A stretch of 19,156 bases of DNA. Source: Thermoleophilia bacterium (lineage in GTDB: Bacteria; Actinomycetota; Thermoleophilia; Gaiellales; Gaiellaceae). The stretch's first letter is position 1, and every line of letters starts with the position of its first letter. The stretch spans positions 1-19,156 of the forward strand of contig JACVRU010000014.1 of NCBI GenBank assembly GCA_014534295.1, written 5' to 3'. The notes beneath the pieces are model-generated. The model was not told the origin of the DNA and did no database searches. It saw only the letters and a program-made list of their open reading frames with translations. The position numbers and the translations under genes were made by a program. Below are positions 1 through 8,745 of this stretch, piece by piece.

Positions 1-933
1 CCCGACGAGGGCTCGACGGGCTGGGACGACGTCGTCCGCGGCCGCATCGAGTGGCCGAACGAGCGCCTCGAGGACCTCGTGGCGATCCGGGCCGACGCGC
101 GCCCGACCTACAACTTCGCCTCGCCCGTGGAGGACTGGCTCGACGGGATCACGCACGTGATCCGCGGCGACGACCACATCTCGAACACGCCGAAGCAGAT
201 CCGCATCCTCGAGGCGCTCGGCGCGCCGCTCCCCGAGTACGGCCACGTCGGCATGGTGCTCGGCGCGGACGGGGCGAAGCTCTCCAAGCGGCACGGGGCG
301 GTGGGTGTGCAGGAGTTCAGGGCGGAGGGCTACATCCCCGAGGCGCTCGTCAACTACCTGGCGCTGCTCGGCTGGAGCTACGACGAGAAGACAGAGATCA
401 TGACAGGGGAGGAGCTCGTCGAGCGCTTCACGCCGGAGCGGCTCGGCGGCAGCCCGGCCGTCTTCGACTACCAGAAGCTGGAGCACTTCAACGGCGTCCA
501 CCTCCGCTCGCTCGCGCCCGGCGAGTACGCGGACCGGCTGGTGACGTACCTGCGAGAGCGCGGGATCGCCTGGGACGATGCGACCGTGCGTGCGGCCGCC
601 CCGCTCGTCCAGGAGAAGATCTCCCGCCTCGGCCAGTTCCCCGGCTTCGCCGGCTTCCTCTTCGAGGAGCCGGAGCCGGCATCCGCGGACGGCCCCGTCG
701 TCGCGGCGGCGAGCGAGACGCTCGAGCGGGTGGAGCCGTTCACGGCCGACCGGATCGAGGTGGCGCTGAGGGGACTCGCGGAGCGGCTCGAGCTCCCGCC
801 ACGGAAGGCGTTTCAGCCCATCCGGATCGCCGTCACCGGGTCGACGGTCTCCCCGGGCCTCTTCGAGAGTCTCGAGCTGCTGGGAAAGGACGCGGCTCTC
901 CGACGGCTGCGGGCCGCCCAGGCAGCGGCCTAG
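1..933 (+). CDS. gltX: Glutamyl-tRNA synthetase, C-terminal part (5' end outside window)
   Basis: This enzyme attaches glutamate to tRNA-Glu in the cytoplasm (class I aminoacyl-tRNA synthetase). The reading frame is open from base 1, so the 5' end, including the HIGH motif, lies upstream of the window. About 310 residues are visible. They include the strand leading to THVIRGDDHISNTPKQI (typical of GluRS) and the KMSKS-class loop KLSKRHGA, whose first Lys is residue 93 of the visible fragment. The helical anticodon-binding half follows and contains NYLALLGWS. The end, LLGKDAALRRLRAAQA, also looks like a normal GluRS tail, so the 3' end is intact. Whether it is discriminating, or also charges tRNA-Gln, cannot be told from this fragment. 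The internal GTG at 79 is only where an in-frame start first appears inside the window; it is not the real start. Confidence 0.96.
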   Translation, partial: PDEGSTGWDDVVRGRIEWPNERLEDLVAIRADARPTYNFASPVEDWLDGITHVIRGDDHISNTPKQIRILEALGAPLPEYGHVGMVLGADGAKLSKRHGAVGVQEFRAEGYIPEALVNYLALLGWSYDEKTEIMTGEELVERFTPERLGGSPAVFDYQKLEHFNGVHLRSLAPGEYADRLVTYLRERGIAWDDATVRAAAPLVQEKISRLGQFPGFAGFLFEEPEPASADGPVVAAASETLERVEPFTADRIEVALRGLAERLELPPRKAFQPIRIAVTGSTVSPGLFESLELLGKDAALRRLRAAQAAA

Positions 934-941
934 GCCGGCCG

Positions 942-960
942 AGCGGGTCGAGCGCCCGCT
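942..960 (+). terminator. Possible weak hairpin terminator after gltX
   Basis: AGCGGG (942-947) and CCCGCT (955-960) form a perfect 6-bp inverted repeat around a 7-base loop, starting 8 bases after the gltX stop. No T-run follows (next bases GAAAGG), so it is not a classical intrinsic terminator. U-less hairpins are sometimes proposed as terminators in high-GC bacteria. In sequence this GC-rich, a 6-bp stem can also arise by chance. Confidence 0.25.
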
Positions 961-1050
961 GAAAGGCGAGCCACGCCCGCCGCCGGAACTGCTCCGTCGG
1001 GCGCGGCAGCGGCTCGGCGAGAGGGCTGTCGGGGTCCGGGACCTTCCTCA

Positions 1051-1103
1051 TTTACAATCTCTAAACGAAGCCTCTGCGTGGCCGGATACGGCTGTTTTAG
1101 ACT
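1051..1103 (+). promoter_or_regulatory. AT-rich promoter candidate ahead of the receiver gene
   Basis: The 178-base gap 934-1111 is otherwise very GC-rich, but has an AT-rich patch at 1051-1066 and another at 1093-1103. TACAAT (1053-1058) is a good -10 hexamer and would give a leader of about 45 bases. TAGACT (1098-1103) also fits the TAnnnT pattern and would start transcription almost at the GTG at 1112. Neither has a convincing -35 at 17-18 bp. I saw nothing else in this gap apart from the hairpin at 942-960. Confidence 0.25.
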
Positions 1104-1111
1104 CGGCCGCG

Positions 1112-1474
1112 GTGGGCGCCCAGGTCACCGTCCTCGTGGTCGACGACGATCCCTCGATCCGGCTGCTCTGCCGCGTCAACCTCGAGCTCGACGGGCACGA
1201 AGTCGCCGAGGCGGGCACGCTTCCGGAGGCGCGCGCGATCGTCTCCGAGCGCGTGCTCGACGTCGTCGTCCTCGACGTGCACGTCGCCGGCGGGGACGGC
1301 CGCGAGCTCCTGGCCGAGCTGCGCGAGTCCCGGCCCGGGCTGCCCGTGGCGCTGCTGACCGGCACCGCCGGCCGGGACGAGCTCCTCCGGGCCGGCGCGG
1401 ACGCGTTGATCCCCAAGCCGTTCACGATCGACGAGCTCCGCGACACGGTCCGCGAGCTCGCCGCCGGTCGGTAG
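1112..1474 (+). CDS. Stand-alone response regulator receiver (CheY-like)
   Basis: A 120-residue single receiver domain with no output domain, so it probably signals by protein-protein contact after phosphorylation by an unlinked histidine kinase. The receiver core is complete: acidic cluster D11-D12-D13 for Mg2+, phospho-acceptor D55 in VVVLDVHV, switch residue T83 in ALLTGT, and conserved K102 in IPKPF. The last helix ends at the C-terminus. The start is GTG at 1112, which puts the first strand (VTVLVVDDD) four residues from the N-terminus, as usual. The next gene, a metallopeptidase, starts 14 bases after the stop, so the two are probably co-transcribed. No kinase is present in the window. 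The call is firm; the signal it carries is unknown. Confidence 0.9.
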   Translation: MGAQVTVLVVDDDPSIRLLCRVNLELDGHEVAEAGTLPEARAIVSERVLDVVVLDVHVAGGDGRELLAELRESRPGLPVALLTGTAGRDELLRAGADALIPKPFTIDELRDTVRELAAGR

Positions 1475-1488
1475 GCTCTTCGCCGAGC

Positions 1489-2997
1489 TTGAGCACGACC
1501 GCCGTCCGCAGCCCCGCCGAGTACGAGAGCGTCCTCCAGCGCTACCTCTTCGAGCGCTCGGAGGAGGGGCGCGCCGTGCGCGTCGGCGAGAAGGAGGTCT
1601 CCGAGCAGGCCGCGATCGTCGCCCGGTACGCCGATCTGTTCACGCGCGACCAGCTGGAGGCGCTCCGCGGTGCAGAGCAGGAGGCCGAGGGGGACGAGCG
1701 CGAGCGCCTGACTCGCCTGCGGCGCGCCTGCGAGGGCGGGATCGTCGCCGCCGAGCTGGCCGAGCAGGACGACGCCCTCGAGAACGCCATCCTCGCCGCC
1801 CGCGTCGCCTGGCGCGGGGAGGAGCTGCCGCTCCGCTCGGCGCAGGCGCGACTCGCCGTGCTCGACGCGTACGGCGACCGGGAGGAACTCGGCGTCCTCC
1901 ACGGCGAGGCGAACGCGGGCTTCAATCCCGCGCGGATCGAGCTGCTCCAGGCCGGGGAGGACCTCGACGCCGAGCTGACCGGCGAGCCCGACCCCGTCCG
2001 CCGCAACGAGGACCAGAAGCGCATCTCGCTGCGGGAGCTCGAGCGGGCGCTGGCCTCCGCGAGCGAGGCCTTCACGGACCGCTGGGAGCGCCTGCGGGCG
2101 AAGTGGTTCGAGCGGCTGCTCGGCCCCGAGCGCGCCGACGTGCCGAGCTCCAGCCACGTCTCGTACATGCGCCGTCTGTCGCCGCTCGAGCCGATCTACA
2201 CGAGGGAGCGCGCGCTGGACGTCTGCCTCGCGACCCTGACGGCGCTCGGCTTCGACGTCGAGAGCGAGCCGAACATCCGGCTCGACCTGGACGACCGGCC
2301 GCAGAAGAGCCCGCGCGCGTGCGTCATCGCTTCCGATCCCCCCAAGGTGGTCCACCTGATCACACGGGCGCAGGGAGGCCTCCACGACTACCAGGCGTTC
2401 CTGCACGAGGCCGGCCACGCGCTCCACTACGCGGGCTGCGACCCCTCGCTCCCGTACACCTACCGCCGGCTCTCGCGCGACCACGCGCTGACCGAGATCT
2501 ACTCGTACATCCTCGAGGCGATCTCCCGCGAGCCCGGCTGGCACGCCGAGCACTTCGGCCTCTCCGGCGAGGAGTCGGCGGAGAACGCCGAGGCGACGAC
2601 CTTCCTCGAGGCGCTGCTCTACCGGCGCTACACGGCGAAGCTCCGGTACGAGCTCGACTTCTGGGGCCGCTTCGCCGACGAGGGGGCTTCGCCGGAGGGC
2701 TACTCGGAGGCGCTCGAGGCGGCCACCGGCGTGCGTTACCGGCCCGACGCGTACCTCTCGGACATGGACTCCGGCTTCTACTCCGCCGACTACCTCCGCG
2801 CGTGGATCCGCTCCGCCCAGCTGCGCGAGCACCTGATCTCCGAGGTGGGCGCCGACTGGTGGAAGCGGGCCGAGACCGGCGAGCGCCTGCGCGCGCTCTT
2901 CCTCGAGGGGACGCGTCCCTCGAGCGAAGAGATCGCCGGGCGGATCGGCTTCGAGCCGCTCGACACGCGGCCCCTGCTCGCCGAGCTCGGCAGCTAG
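1489..2997 (+). CDS. M3-like zinc metallopeptidase (HEAGH)
   Basis: A 502-residue cytoplasmic protein with no signal peptide or membrane segment. The C-terminal half has the gluzincin zinc site: H306-E307-A-G-H310 with a Glu (E336) 30 residues after H306 in LTEIYSYILE. This matches the HEFGH...(V)EAPSQxLE spacing of M3 thimet oligopeptidase/oligoendopeptidase F enzymes. Further on, MDSGFYSADYLRAW resembles the Gly/Tyr-rich substrate loop of that family. The N-terminal half is helical and charged, with RNEDQKR and repeated Glu/Arg helices. It is shorter than typical oligoendopeptidase F (about 560-600). The start is a TTG at 1489, the only ATG/GTG/TTG codon near the receiver stop that keeps the full domain; no strong Shine-Dalgarno is visible. 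It likely cleaves peptides, but its substrate is unknown, and it may be an M3-related family of its own. Confidence 0.75.
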   Translation: MSTTAVRSPAEYESVLQRYLFERSEEGRAVRVGEKEVSEQAAIVARYADLFTRDQLEALRGAEQEAEGDERERLTRLRRACEGGIVAAELAEQDDALENAILAARVAWRGEELPLRSAQARLAVLDAYGDREELGVLHGEANAGFNPARIELLQAGEDLDAELTGEPDPVRRNEDQKRISLRELERALASASEAFTDRWERLRAKWFERLLGPERADVPSSSHVSYMRRLSPLEPIYTRERALDVCLATLTALGFDVESEPNIRLDLDDRPQKSPRACVIASDPPKVVHLITRAQGGLHDYQAFLHEAGHALHYAGCDPSLPYTYRRLSRDHALTEIYSYILEAISREPGWHAEHFGLSGEESAENAEATTFLEALLYRRYTAKLRYELDFWGRFADEGASPEGYSEALEAATGVRYRPDAYLSDMDSGFYSADYLRAWIRSAQLREHLISEVGADWWKRAETGERLRALFLEGTRPSSEEIAGRIGFEPLDTRPLLAELGS

Positions 2998-3018
2998 ACC
3001 GTCCTAGACCTCCTTATT

Positions 3019-3086
3019 GGATCCGAAAATGGCGGATCTGTGGTTTGATTCCGCCGCAACAGGCAATTTAGGATCCGAAATCGGCG
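3019..3086 (+). repeat. Pair of 16-bp direct repeats, probable operator for the glyoxylate operon
   Basis: GGATCCGAAAATGGCG (3019-3034) and GGATCCGAAATCGGCG (3071-3086) match at 14 of 16 positions and start 52 bp apart, about five helical turns, so both face the same side of the DNA. The first copy also carries a perfect dyad, GATCCG-7nt-CGGATC (3020-3038). The second keeps only the left half of that dyad. The copies bracket the -35 hexamer, and the second overlaps the -10 at 3069-3074, which fits repression. The GntR/FCD protein encoded in the same operon is the obvious candidate binder (inference). I did not find the repeat core elsewhere in the window. Confidence 0.6.
3045..3074 (+). promoter_or_regulatory. 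Promoter of the aceA-aceB-gntR operon
   Basis: TTGATT (3045-3050) and TAGGAT (3069-3074) are separated by 18 bp and resemble housekeeping -35/-10 elements (4 of 6 matches each). They sit in the only AT-rich stretch between the metallopeptidase stop and the aceA start. Transcription would begin near 3081, giving a leader of about 24 bases that contains the AGGAGG at 3090-3095. A further inverted repeat, GGCGGA (3031-3036) and TCCGCC (3050-3055), overlaps the -35. Confidence 0.55.
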
Positions 3087-3089
3087 AAC

Positions 3090-3095
3090 AGGAGG
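3090..3095 (+). promoter_or_regulatory. Shine-Dalgarno deciding the aceA GTG start
   Basis: A perfect AGGAGG lies 9 bases before the GTG at 3105 and is one of the strongest ribosome binding sites in the window. It supports 3105 over any later in-frame codon. Confidence 0.8.
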
Positions 3096-3104
3096 CGAAG
3101 TGGC

Positions 3105-4386
<1,282 letters not shown>

Positions 4387-4391
<5 letters not shown>

Positions 4392-5823
4392 CGCCGACGT
4401 CCTCTCGCGGGAGGCGCTCGCGTTCGTCGAGCGCCTCCATCGGGAGCTGAATCGGCGGCGGCTGGAGCTGCTCGATCGGCGGCGGGAGCGGCATGCCTCG
4501 GGAGCGCGGCCGGAGCTCGTGGAGGCGCCGGCCGACTGGCGGGTTACGGAGGCGCCTCCGGATCTCCGCGACCGCCGCGTCGAGATCACGGGTCCGGTCG
4601 ACCGGAAGCTGATGATCAATGCGCTCAACTCCGGGGCGCAGGTCTTCATGGCCGACTTCGAGGACGCCTGCTCGCCGACGTGGGAGAACGTCGTGGAGGG
4701 CCAGCGGAACGTCCGCGACGCCGTGCGGCGCGAGCTCGCGCTCGACACGCCCGAGAAGAGCTACCGCCTGAACGACGAGCTCGCGACGCTGCTGATCCGT
4801 CCGCGCGGCTGGCACCTCGTCGAGCGGCACTTCGAGGTCGACGGCGAGCCGGTCTCGGCGAGCCTGTTCGACTTCGGGTTGACGTTCTTCCACAACGCGC
4901 GGGAGCAGCTCGAGCGCGGGACGGGGCCCTACTTCTATCTGCCGAAGCTCGAGTCTCACCTCGAGGCGCGCCTGTGGAACGACGCCTTCCTGCTCGCCCA
5001 GGACGAGCTCGGTGTCCCTCGTGGCTCGATCCGGGCGACGGTGCTGATCGAGACGATCCTGGCCGCGTTCGAGATGGACGCGATCCTGCACGAGCTGCGC
5101 CAGCACTCCGCGGGCCTGAACGCGGGCCGCTGGGACTACATCTTCAGCGTCATCAAGCGCTTCCCGGACGAGGTGCTGCCCGACCGGGCGCAGGTGACGA
5201 TGGCCGTGCCGTTCATGCGCGCGTACACGCAACTGCTCGTCCAGACGTGCCACCGCCGCGGCGCGCACGCGATCGGCGGCATGGCCGCGTTCATCCCCTC
5301 GCGGCGCGATCCCGAGGCGAACGAGCATGCGCTGGCGAAGGTGCGCGAGGACAAGCAGCGGGAGGCCGGCGACGGCTTCGACGGCACCTGGGTCGCACAT
5401 CCCGACCTGGTCGAAGTCGCCGCGGCCGAGTTCTCGCGCGAGCACCAGCTCGACGTGCTGCGGGAGGACGTGTCCGTCGCAGGGGACGAGCTGCTCGACT
5501 TCCGCGTCCCCGGCGGCGAGATCACGGAGGACGGCCTGCGGACGAACGTGTCCGTCGGCGTCCGCTACCTGGACGCCTGGCTCACGGGCACCGGCGCGGC
5601 CGCGATCGACGACCTGATGGAGGATGCGGCGACCGCGGAGATCTCCCGCTCGCAGGTCTGGCAATGGGTGCGAGCCGGGCGGTTCTCGACCGACGAGGTG
5701 CGGCGCGAGGTGGACGCGCTCCGCGGCGAGCATCCCGCGGCGTGCGAGGTCTTCGAGCAGGTCGCGCTGTCGGAGGAGCTCGTCGAGTTCCTGACGCTCG
5801 TGGCGTACGATCGACTGGGGTGA
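4387..5823 (+). CDS. aceB: Malate synthase A (start uncertain, probable ATT)
   Basis: Condenses glyoxylate with acetyl-CoA to malate, completing the glyoxylate shunt. From the ATT the protein has 478 residues; E. coli AceB has 533, and this one has a shorter N-terminus and a shorter C-terminal domain. The family signature RQHSAGLNAGRWDYIF is at 238-253. MADFEDACSPTW, TVLIETILAAFEMD and GGMAAFIPSRR are all present. The catalytic Asp is expected to be D413 in LMEDAATAEISR. Homology to AceB begins immediately after the aceA stop (LSREALAFVERLHREL), so the GTG at 4519 is too late to be the true start. The upstream frame offers only ATT at 4387 or CTG codons. It is coupled to aceA upstream and overlaps gntR downstream by four bases (GTGA). 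Function is firm; the N-terminus is not. Confidence 0.93.
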
Positions 5824-6542
5824 GCACCGACTCGACGAAGGCCGACGAGATCGCGCTCGAGCTCGAGCGCGAGATCGTCACGGGTGAGCTCGCTCCCGGG
5901 ACGGTCCTGCGCCAGGAGCACCTCTCCGAGCGCTTCGCCGTCAGCCGTACGCCCGTGCGGGAGGCGCTGCGCCAGCTCGCCGCCCGCGGCCTCGTCTCGT
6001 TCGAGCCGAACCGCGGCGTCCGCGTGCGCACGCTCTCCCACGACGAGCTCTACGAGGCCTTCCTCGTGCGGGCCGAGCTCGAGTCGCTCGCCACCGCGCT
6101 CGCCGCCCCGAAGATCACCGGCGCCGACCTCGCCGAGCTCGACGCCGCCGAGCAGCGCTTCGCCGACCTGACCGGACAAATCCTGCGGCCCGGCGAGAAC
6201 GACCGCGGCACGCTCACCCGCGCCTGGGTCGCCGCCAACCACGGCTTCCACGACGTCGTCTACAGGGTCGCCGAGTCGCCGATGGTCGAGCGGCTTGCGA
6301 AGAGCGCGCGCCGGACCTTCTCCGGCCACGCCGTCTGGGGCTCCGGCGGCTCCGGGATCGACGAGCTCTACGAGGCGAACGTCCGCCAGCACCAGGCGAT
6401 CATCGAGGCGCTCCGAGCCGGCAGCGCCGATGCCGCCCGCCTGCTCGCCCGCGAGCACGTCCTGCACTCCTTCCACCTGCTCGAGACCGTGCTCGCCCAG
6501 GTCGCGCCCGCGAAGCCGACACGCGTCCGCCGCTCCGCCTGA
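5820..6542 (+). CDS. GntR-family transcriptional regulator, FCD (FadR) subfamily
   Basis: A 240-residue DNA-binding regulator. An N-terminal winged helix occupies about residues 8-72, with the recognition helix in LSERFAVSRTPVREALRQL (35-53) and the wing in FEPNRGVRV. A helical FCD ligand domain (about 78-225) follows; H144 (in ANHGFH), H191 (RQHQAI) and H213 (REHVLH) are candidate metal or carboxylate ligands. FCD regulators usually sense small organic or fatty acids. The start is GTG at 5820, overlapping the malate synthase stop as GTGA. This position makes autoregulation of the glyoxylate operon likely, with the repeats at 3019-3086 as the probable operator; this is inference. The ligand could be glyoxylate, another carboxylate or an acyl-CoA. 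Confidence 0.92.
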   Translation: MSTDSTKADEIALELEREIVTGELAPGTVLRQEHLSERFAVSRTPVREALRQLAARGLVSFEPNRGVRVRTLSHDELYEAFLVRAELESLATALAAPKITGADLAELDAAEQRFADLTGQILRPGENDRGTLTRAWVAANHGFHDVVYRVAESPMVERLAKSARRTFSGHAVWGSGGSGIDELYEANVRQHQAIIEALRAGSADAARLLAREHVLHSFHLLETVLAQVAPAKPTRVRRSA

Positions 6543-7324
6543 TGCGCGACGACCTCGTCCCGGGCAACCCGTTCCCCGACCTGCGGCTGCCCGACCACAC
6601 GGCGCGCGAGCGCTCGCTCTCCGAGCTCGCGGACGGGCAGCCGCTCGTCCTCAACTTCGTGCGCGGCTGGTGGTGCCCGAAGGAGCAGGTGCGGCTGCGG
6701 CTGCTCGTCTCGCTGCAGGAGACGATCCAGCGCGAGTATGGCGCGATCGCCGTCGTCACCGTCGACGAGCCCTACGTCAACGGGGCGCTGCGGGCCGGGC
6801 TCGGCGCCGGCTTCCCCTTCCTCTCGGACGAGGACCGCGCCGCCGCGACCGAGCTCGACCTGGTGGAGCTGACCGACGCGAAGCACCGGCCCTTCCTGCC
6901 GTTCACGTTCGTGCTCGACTCGCTGCTGCGGATCCACGGTGTCTGGTGCGGCTTCTGGTTCTCGGGCAACCCGACTCCCGAGGAGCTGCGCCTGGCGCTG
7001 CGCGAGATCACACGGCGCGAGCAGCCGACCTTCCGGCCGCAGCGCGTCTGGGCGGCCGGCGGGAGTGCCCCGGCCGACGCCGGCATCGACGCCGATGTGG
7101 TCTGGATCCGCGAGGACGCCGAGGGGCGGGAGATCCAGCGGGGCGCCCACGACGGCCCGCTGCCGGCGGTCGGCGACCGGCTCGGCGAGTCCTCGGTCGA
7201 CGCGCGGCCCTGGATCGTCCACGCCGTCGAGAGCGGCGTGATCCATCTGCGCAAGGGGGGCGAGCCGGACACGAGCCGGAACGTCCGGCACGGGATCACG
7301 GCGCCGCCGCCGGGCTCCCTCTAG
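6542..7324 (+). CDS. Redoxin-domain (AhpC/TSA-like) protein with extra C-terminal region
   Basis: A 260-residue protein. Residues 1-165 look like a peroxiredoxin/thioredoxin fold: an opening PGNPFPDLRLPD, then LVLNFVRGWWCPKEQ with Cys45 at the peroxidatic position, then a strand VVTVDEP and FPFLSDEDR. Unlike thioredoxins there is no CxxC, because the second position is Lys-Glu. Unlike classical 2-Cys peroxiredoxins there is no PxxxTxxC. The other obvious Cys is in GVWCGFW. The C-terminal 90 residues (DVVWIRED..., WIVHAVESGVIHL) form a separate region I do not recognise. No signal peptide is seen. The start ATG shares one base with the gntR stop (TGATG), so it is part of the glyoxylate operon. 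A thiol peroxidase or oxidoreductase role is plausible, but activity is unproven. Confidence 0.75.
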   Translation: MRDDLVPGNPFPDLRLPDHTARERSLSELADGQPLVLNFVRGWWCPKEQVRLRLLVSLQETIQREYGAIAVVTVDEPYVNGALRAGLGAGFPFLSDEDRAAATELDLVELTDAKHRPFLPFTFVLDSLLRIHGVWCGFWFSGNPTPEELRLALREITRREQPTFRPQRVWAAGGSAPADAGIDADVVWIREDAEGREIQRGAHDGPLPAVGDRLGESSVDARPWIVHAVESGVIHLRKGGEPDTSRNVRHGITAPPPGSL

Positions 7325-7326
7325 CG

Positions 7327-8745
7327 GTGTCGCGCCAGCAGCTCACGCTCGCCGCGACCATCCTCGGCTCGTCGCTCGCGTTCATCGACACGACGGTGGT
7401 GATCGTCGCGATGCCGACGATCGAGCGCGAGCTCGACCTCGGGCTCGCCGGCCAGCAGTGGATCTTCCTTTCCTACTCGCTGACGCTGGCGGCGCTCTAC
7501 CTCACCGGCGGGGCCGTCGGCGACCGCTACGGCCGGCGGAAGGCGTTCGCGGCCGGCGTGATCGCGTTCGCGCTCGCCTCCGCGCTCGCGGGCGCGGCTC
7601 CGAACGGCGCGCTCCTGATCGCGGCGCGCGCCCTCCAGGGGATCGGCGGCGCCTTCCTGACGACGAACTCGCTCGCGCTGCTGCGGGCCACCTACGGCAA
7701 GGACGCCGGCAAGGCGATCGGCCTCTGGACGGCGTTCACCAGCGTCGCCACGATCGCCGGCCCGCTGGTCGGGGGCGCGCTCGTCGAGTGGGTCTCCTGG
7801 CGCTGGATCTTCTACCTCAACCTCCCGCTCGCGGCCCTTACCCTGGTGCTCGCCGAGCGGGGCCGCTGCGAGGAGAGGATCGCGGTCCGCGTGGGCCGGC
7901 TCGACCTCCCGGGCGCCCTCCTCGCGGCGGGGGGCTTCGGCTCGCTGACCTACGCGATCGTGGAGCGCGAGTGGTGGGTGCTCGGCATCGCCGCGCCGCT
8001 GCTCGGGCTCTTCGTCCTCGCGGAGCTCCGTGTCGCGGAGCCGATGCTGCCGCTGCGACTCTTCCGCCGACGCAACTTCGCGGTCGTGAACGCGGAGACG
8101 TTCCTCGTCTACGCGGCCCTCTACGGGTTCTTCGTCTACTTCACGATCTACGTCCAGTTCCTCGGCTTCTCCCCCTTCGAGGCCGGCCTCCTGAACGTCC
8201 CCTTCAGCGCGGCCCTGATCCTCCTCGCGGCCCGGTTCGGGGCGCTCTCCGATCGCTACGGGCCACGGCTCTTCCTGACGGCGGCTCCCGCGCTGATGGG
8301 CGCCGCGACGCTCGTCTTCCTCGCCGTCGAGGAGCGGACCGACCTCTGGACGTTCGGGATCGCGGCGATCGCGCTCTTCTCGCTCGGGCTGGCGGCGCTC
8401 GTCGCCCCGATCACGGCTACGGCCCTGAAGGCCGTGCCCGAGGAGCGCGCCGGCATCGCGTCGGGCGTCAACTCGACCGTGTCGCGGCTCGGCAGCCTGA
8501 TCTCCGTGGCCGTGATCGGGGCCGTGATCGCGGCTGTCTTCGGCCACGAGGACGCCGTGCCGCTCGCGAAGGGCCAGTCCGACCCGGTGCTTCGTGCCGA
8601 CTCCGTCCACGCCTTCCGGCTCGGGATGCTCGTCGCGGTCGGTTTGGCCTTCGCCGGCGCAGCCCTGGGGCTCGCGATCTCGAACCGGGAAGCTAGGGGC
8701 GAAGAACGAACGGCAGTGCCCGAGCCCGCAGGCGGCACCGAGTGA
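7327..8745 (+). CDS. MFS drug/proton antiporter, DHA2 (14-TMS, EmrB/QacA) family
   Basis: A 472-residue integral inner-membrane transporter with about 14 hydrophobic helices. Helix 1 carries the DHA2 motif FIDTTVVIVAMPTI with Asp21. Motif A, GGAVGDRYGRRK, is at 61-72 between helices 2 and 3. Motif C-like GPLVGGALVEW follows in helix 5, and GVNSTVSRLGSLISVAVIGAV is near the end. The family exports drugs, dyes or metabolites in exchange for protons. The GTG start at 7327 is 2 bases after the redoxin stop, making this the last gene of the operon. The 3' end overlaps the convergent ATP-grasp gene by 53 bp (8693-8745). The substrate cannot be read from sequence; a carboxylate or toxic by-product linked to glyoxylate metabolism is a guess. 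Confidence 0.92.
   Translation: MSRQQLTLAATILGSSLAFIDTTVVIVAMPTIERELDLGLAGQQWIFLSYSLTLAALYLTGGAVGDRYGRRKAFAAGVIAFALASALAGAAPNGALLIAARALQGIGGAFLTTNSLALLRATYGKDAGKAIGLWTAFTSVATIAGPLVGGALVEWVSWRWIFYLNLPLAALTLVLAERGRCEERIAVRVGRLDLPGALLAAGGFGSLTYAIVEREWWVLGIAAPLLGLFVLAELRVAEPMLPLRLFRRRNFAVVNAETFLVYAALYGFFVYFTIYVQFLGFSPFEAGLLNVPFSAALILLAARFGALSDRYGPRLFLTAAPALMGAATLVFLAVEERTDLWTFGIAAIALFSLGLAALVAPITATALKAVPEERAGIASGVNSTVSRLGSLISVAVIGAVIAAVFGHEDAVPLAKGQSDPVLRADSVHAFRLGMLVAVGLAFAGAALGLAISNREARGEERTAVPEPAGGTE

Noticed and set aside
1048..2832. 594-codon minus-strand frame opposite the metallopeptidase gene
   Set aside because: Lies antisense to a gene with a clear zinc-site motif; its composition is rich in Arg, Gly and Pro-like shadow sequence typical of high-GC DNA, and no domain is recognisable.
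4519..5823. Malate synthase starting at GTG 4519
   Set aside because: Would drop the conserved N-terminal helix (LSREALAFVERLHRE) that is encoded in frame right after the aceA stop, so the real start must be earlier.
4680..6542. A 620-residue fusion frame ending in the GntR protein
   Set aside because: The part upstream of 5820 is the out-of-frame shadow of malate synthase; the regulator begins at the GTG overlapping the aceB stop.
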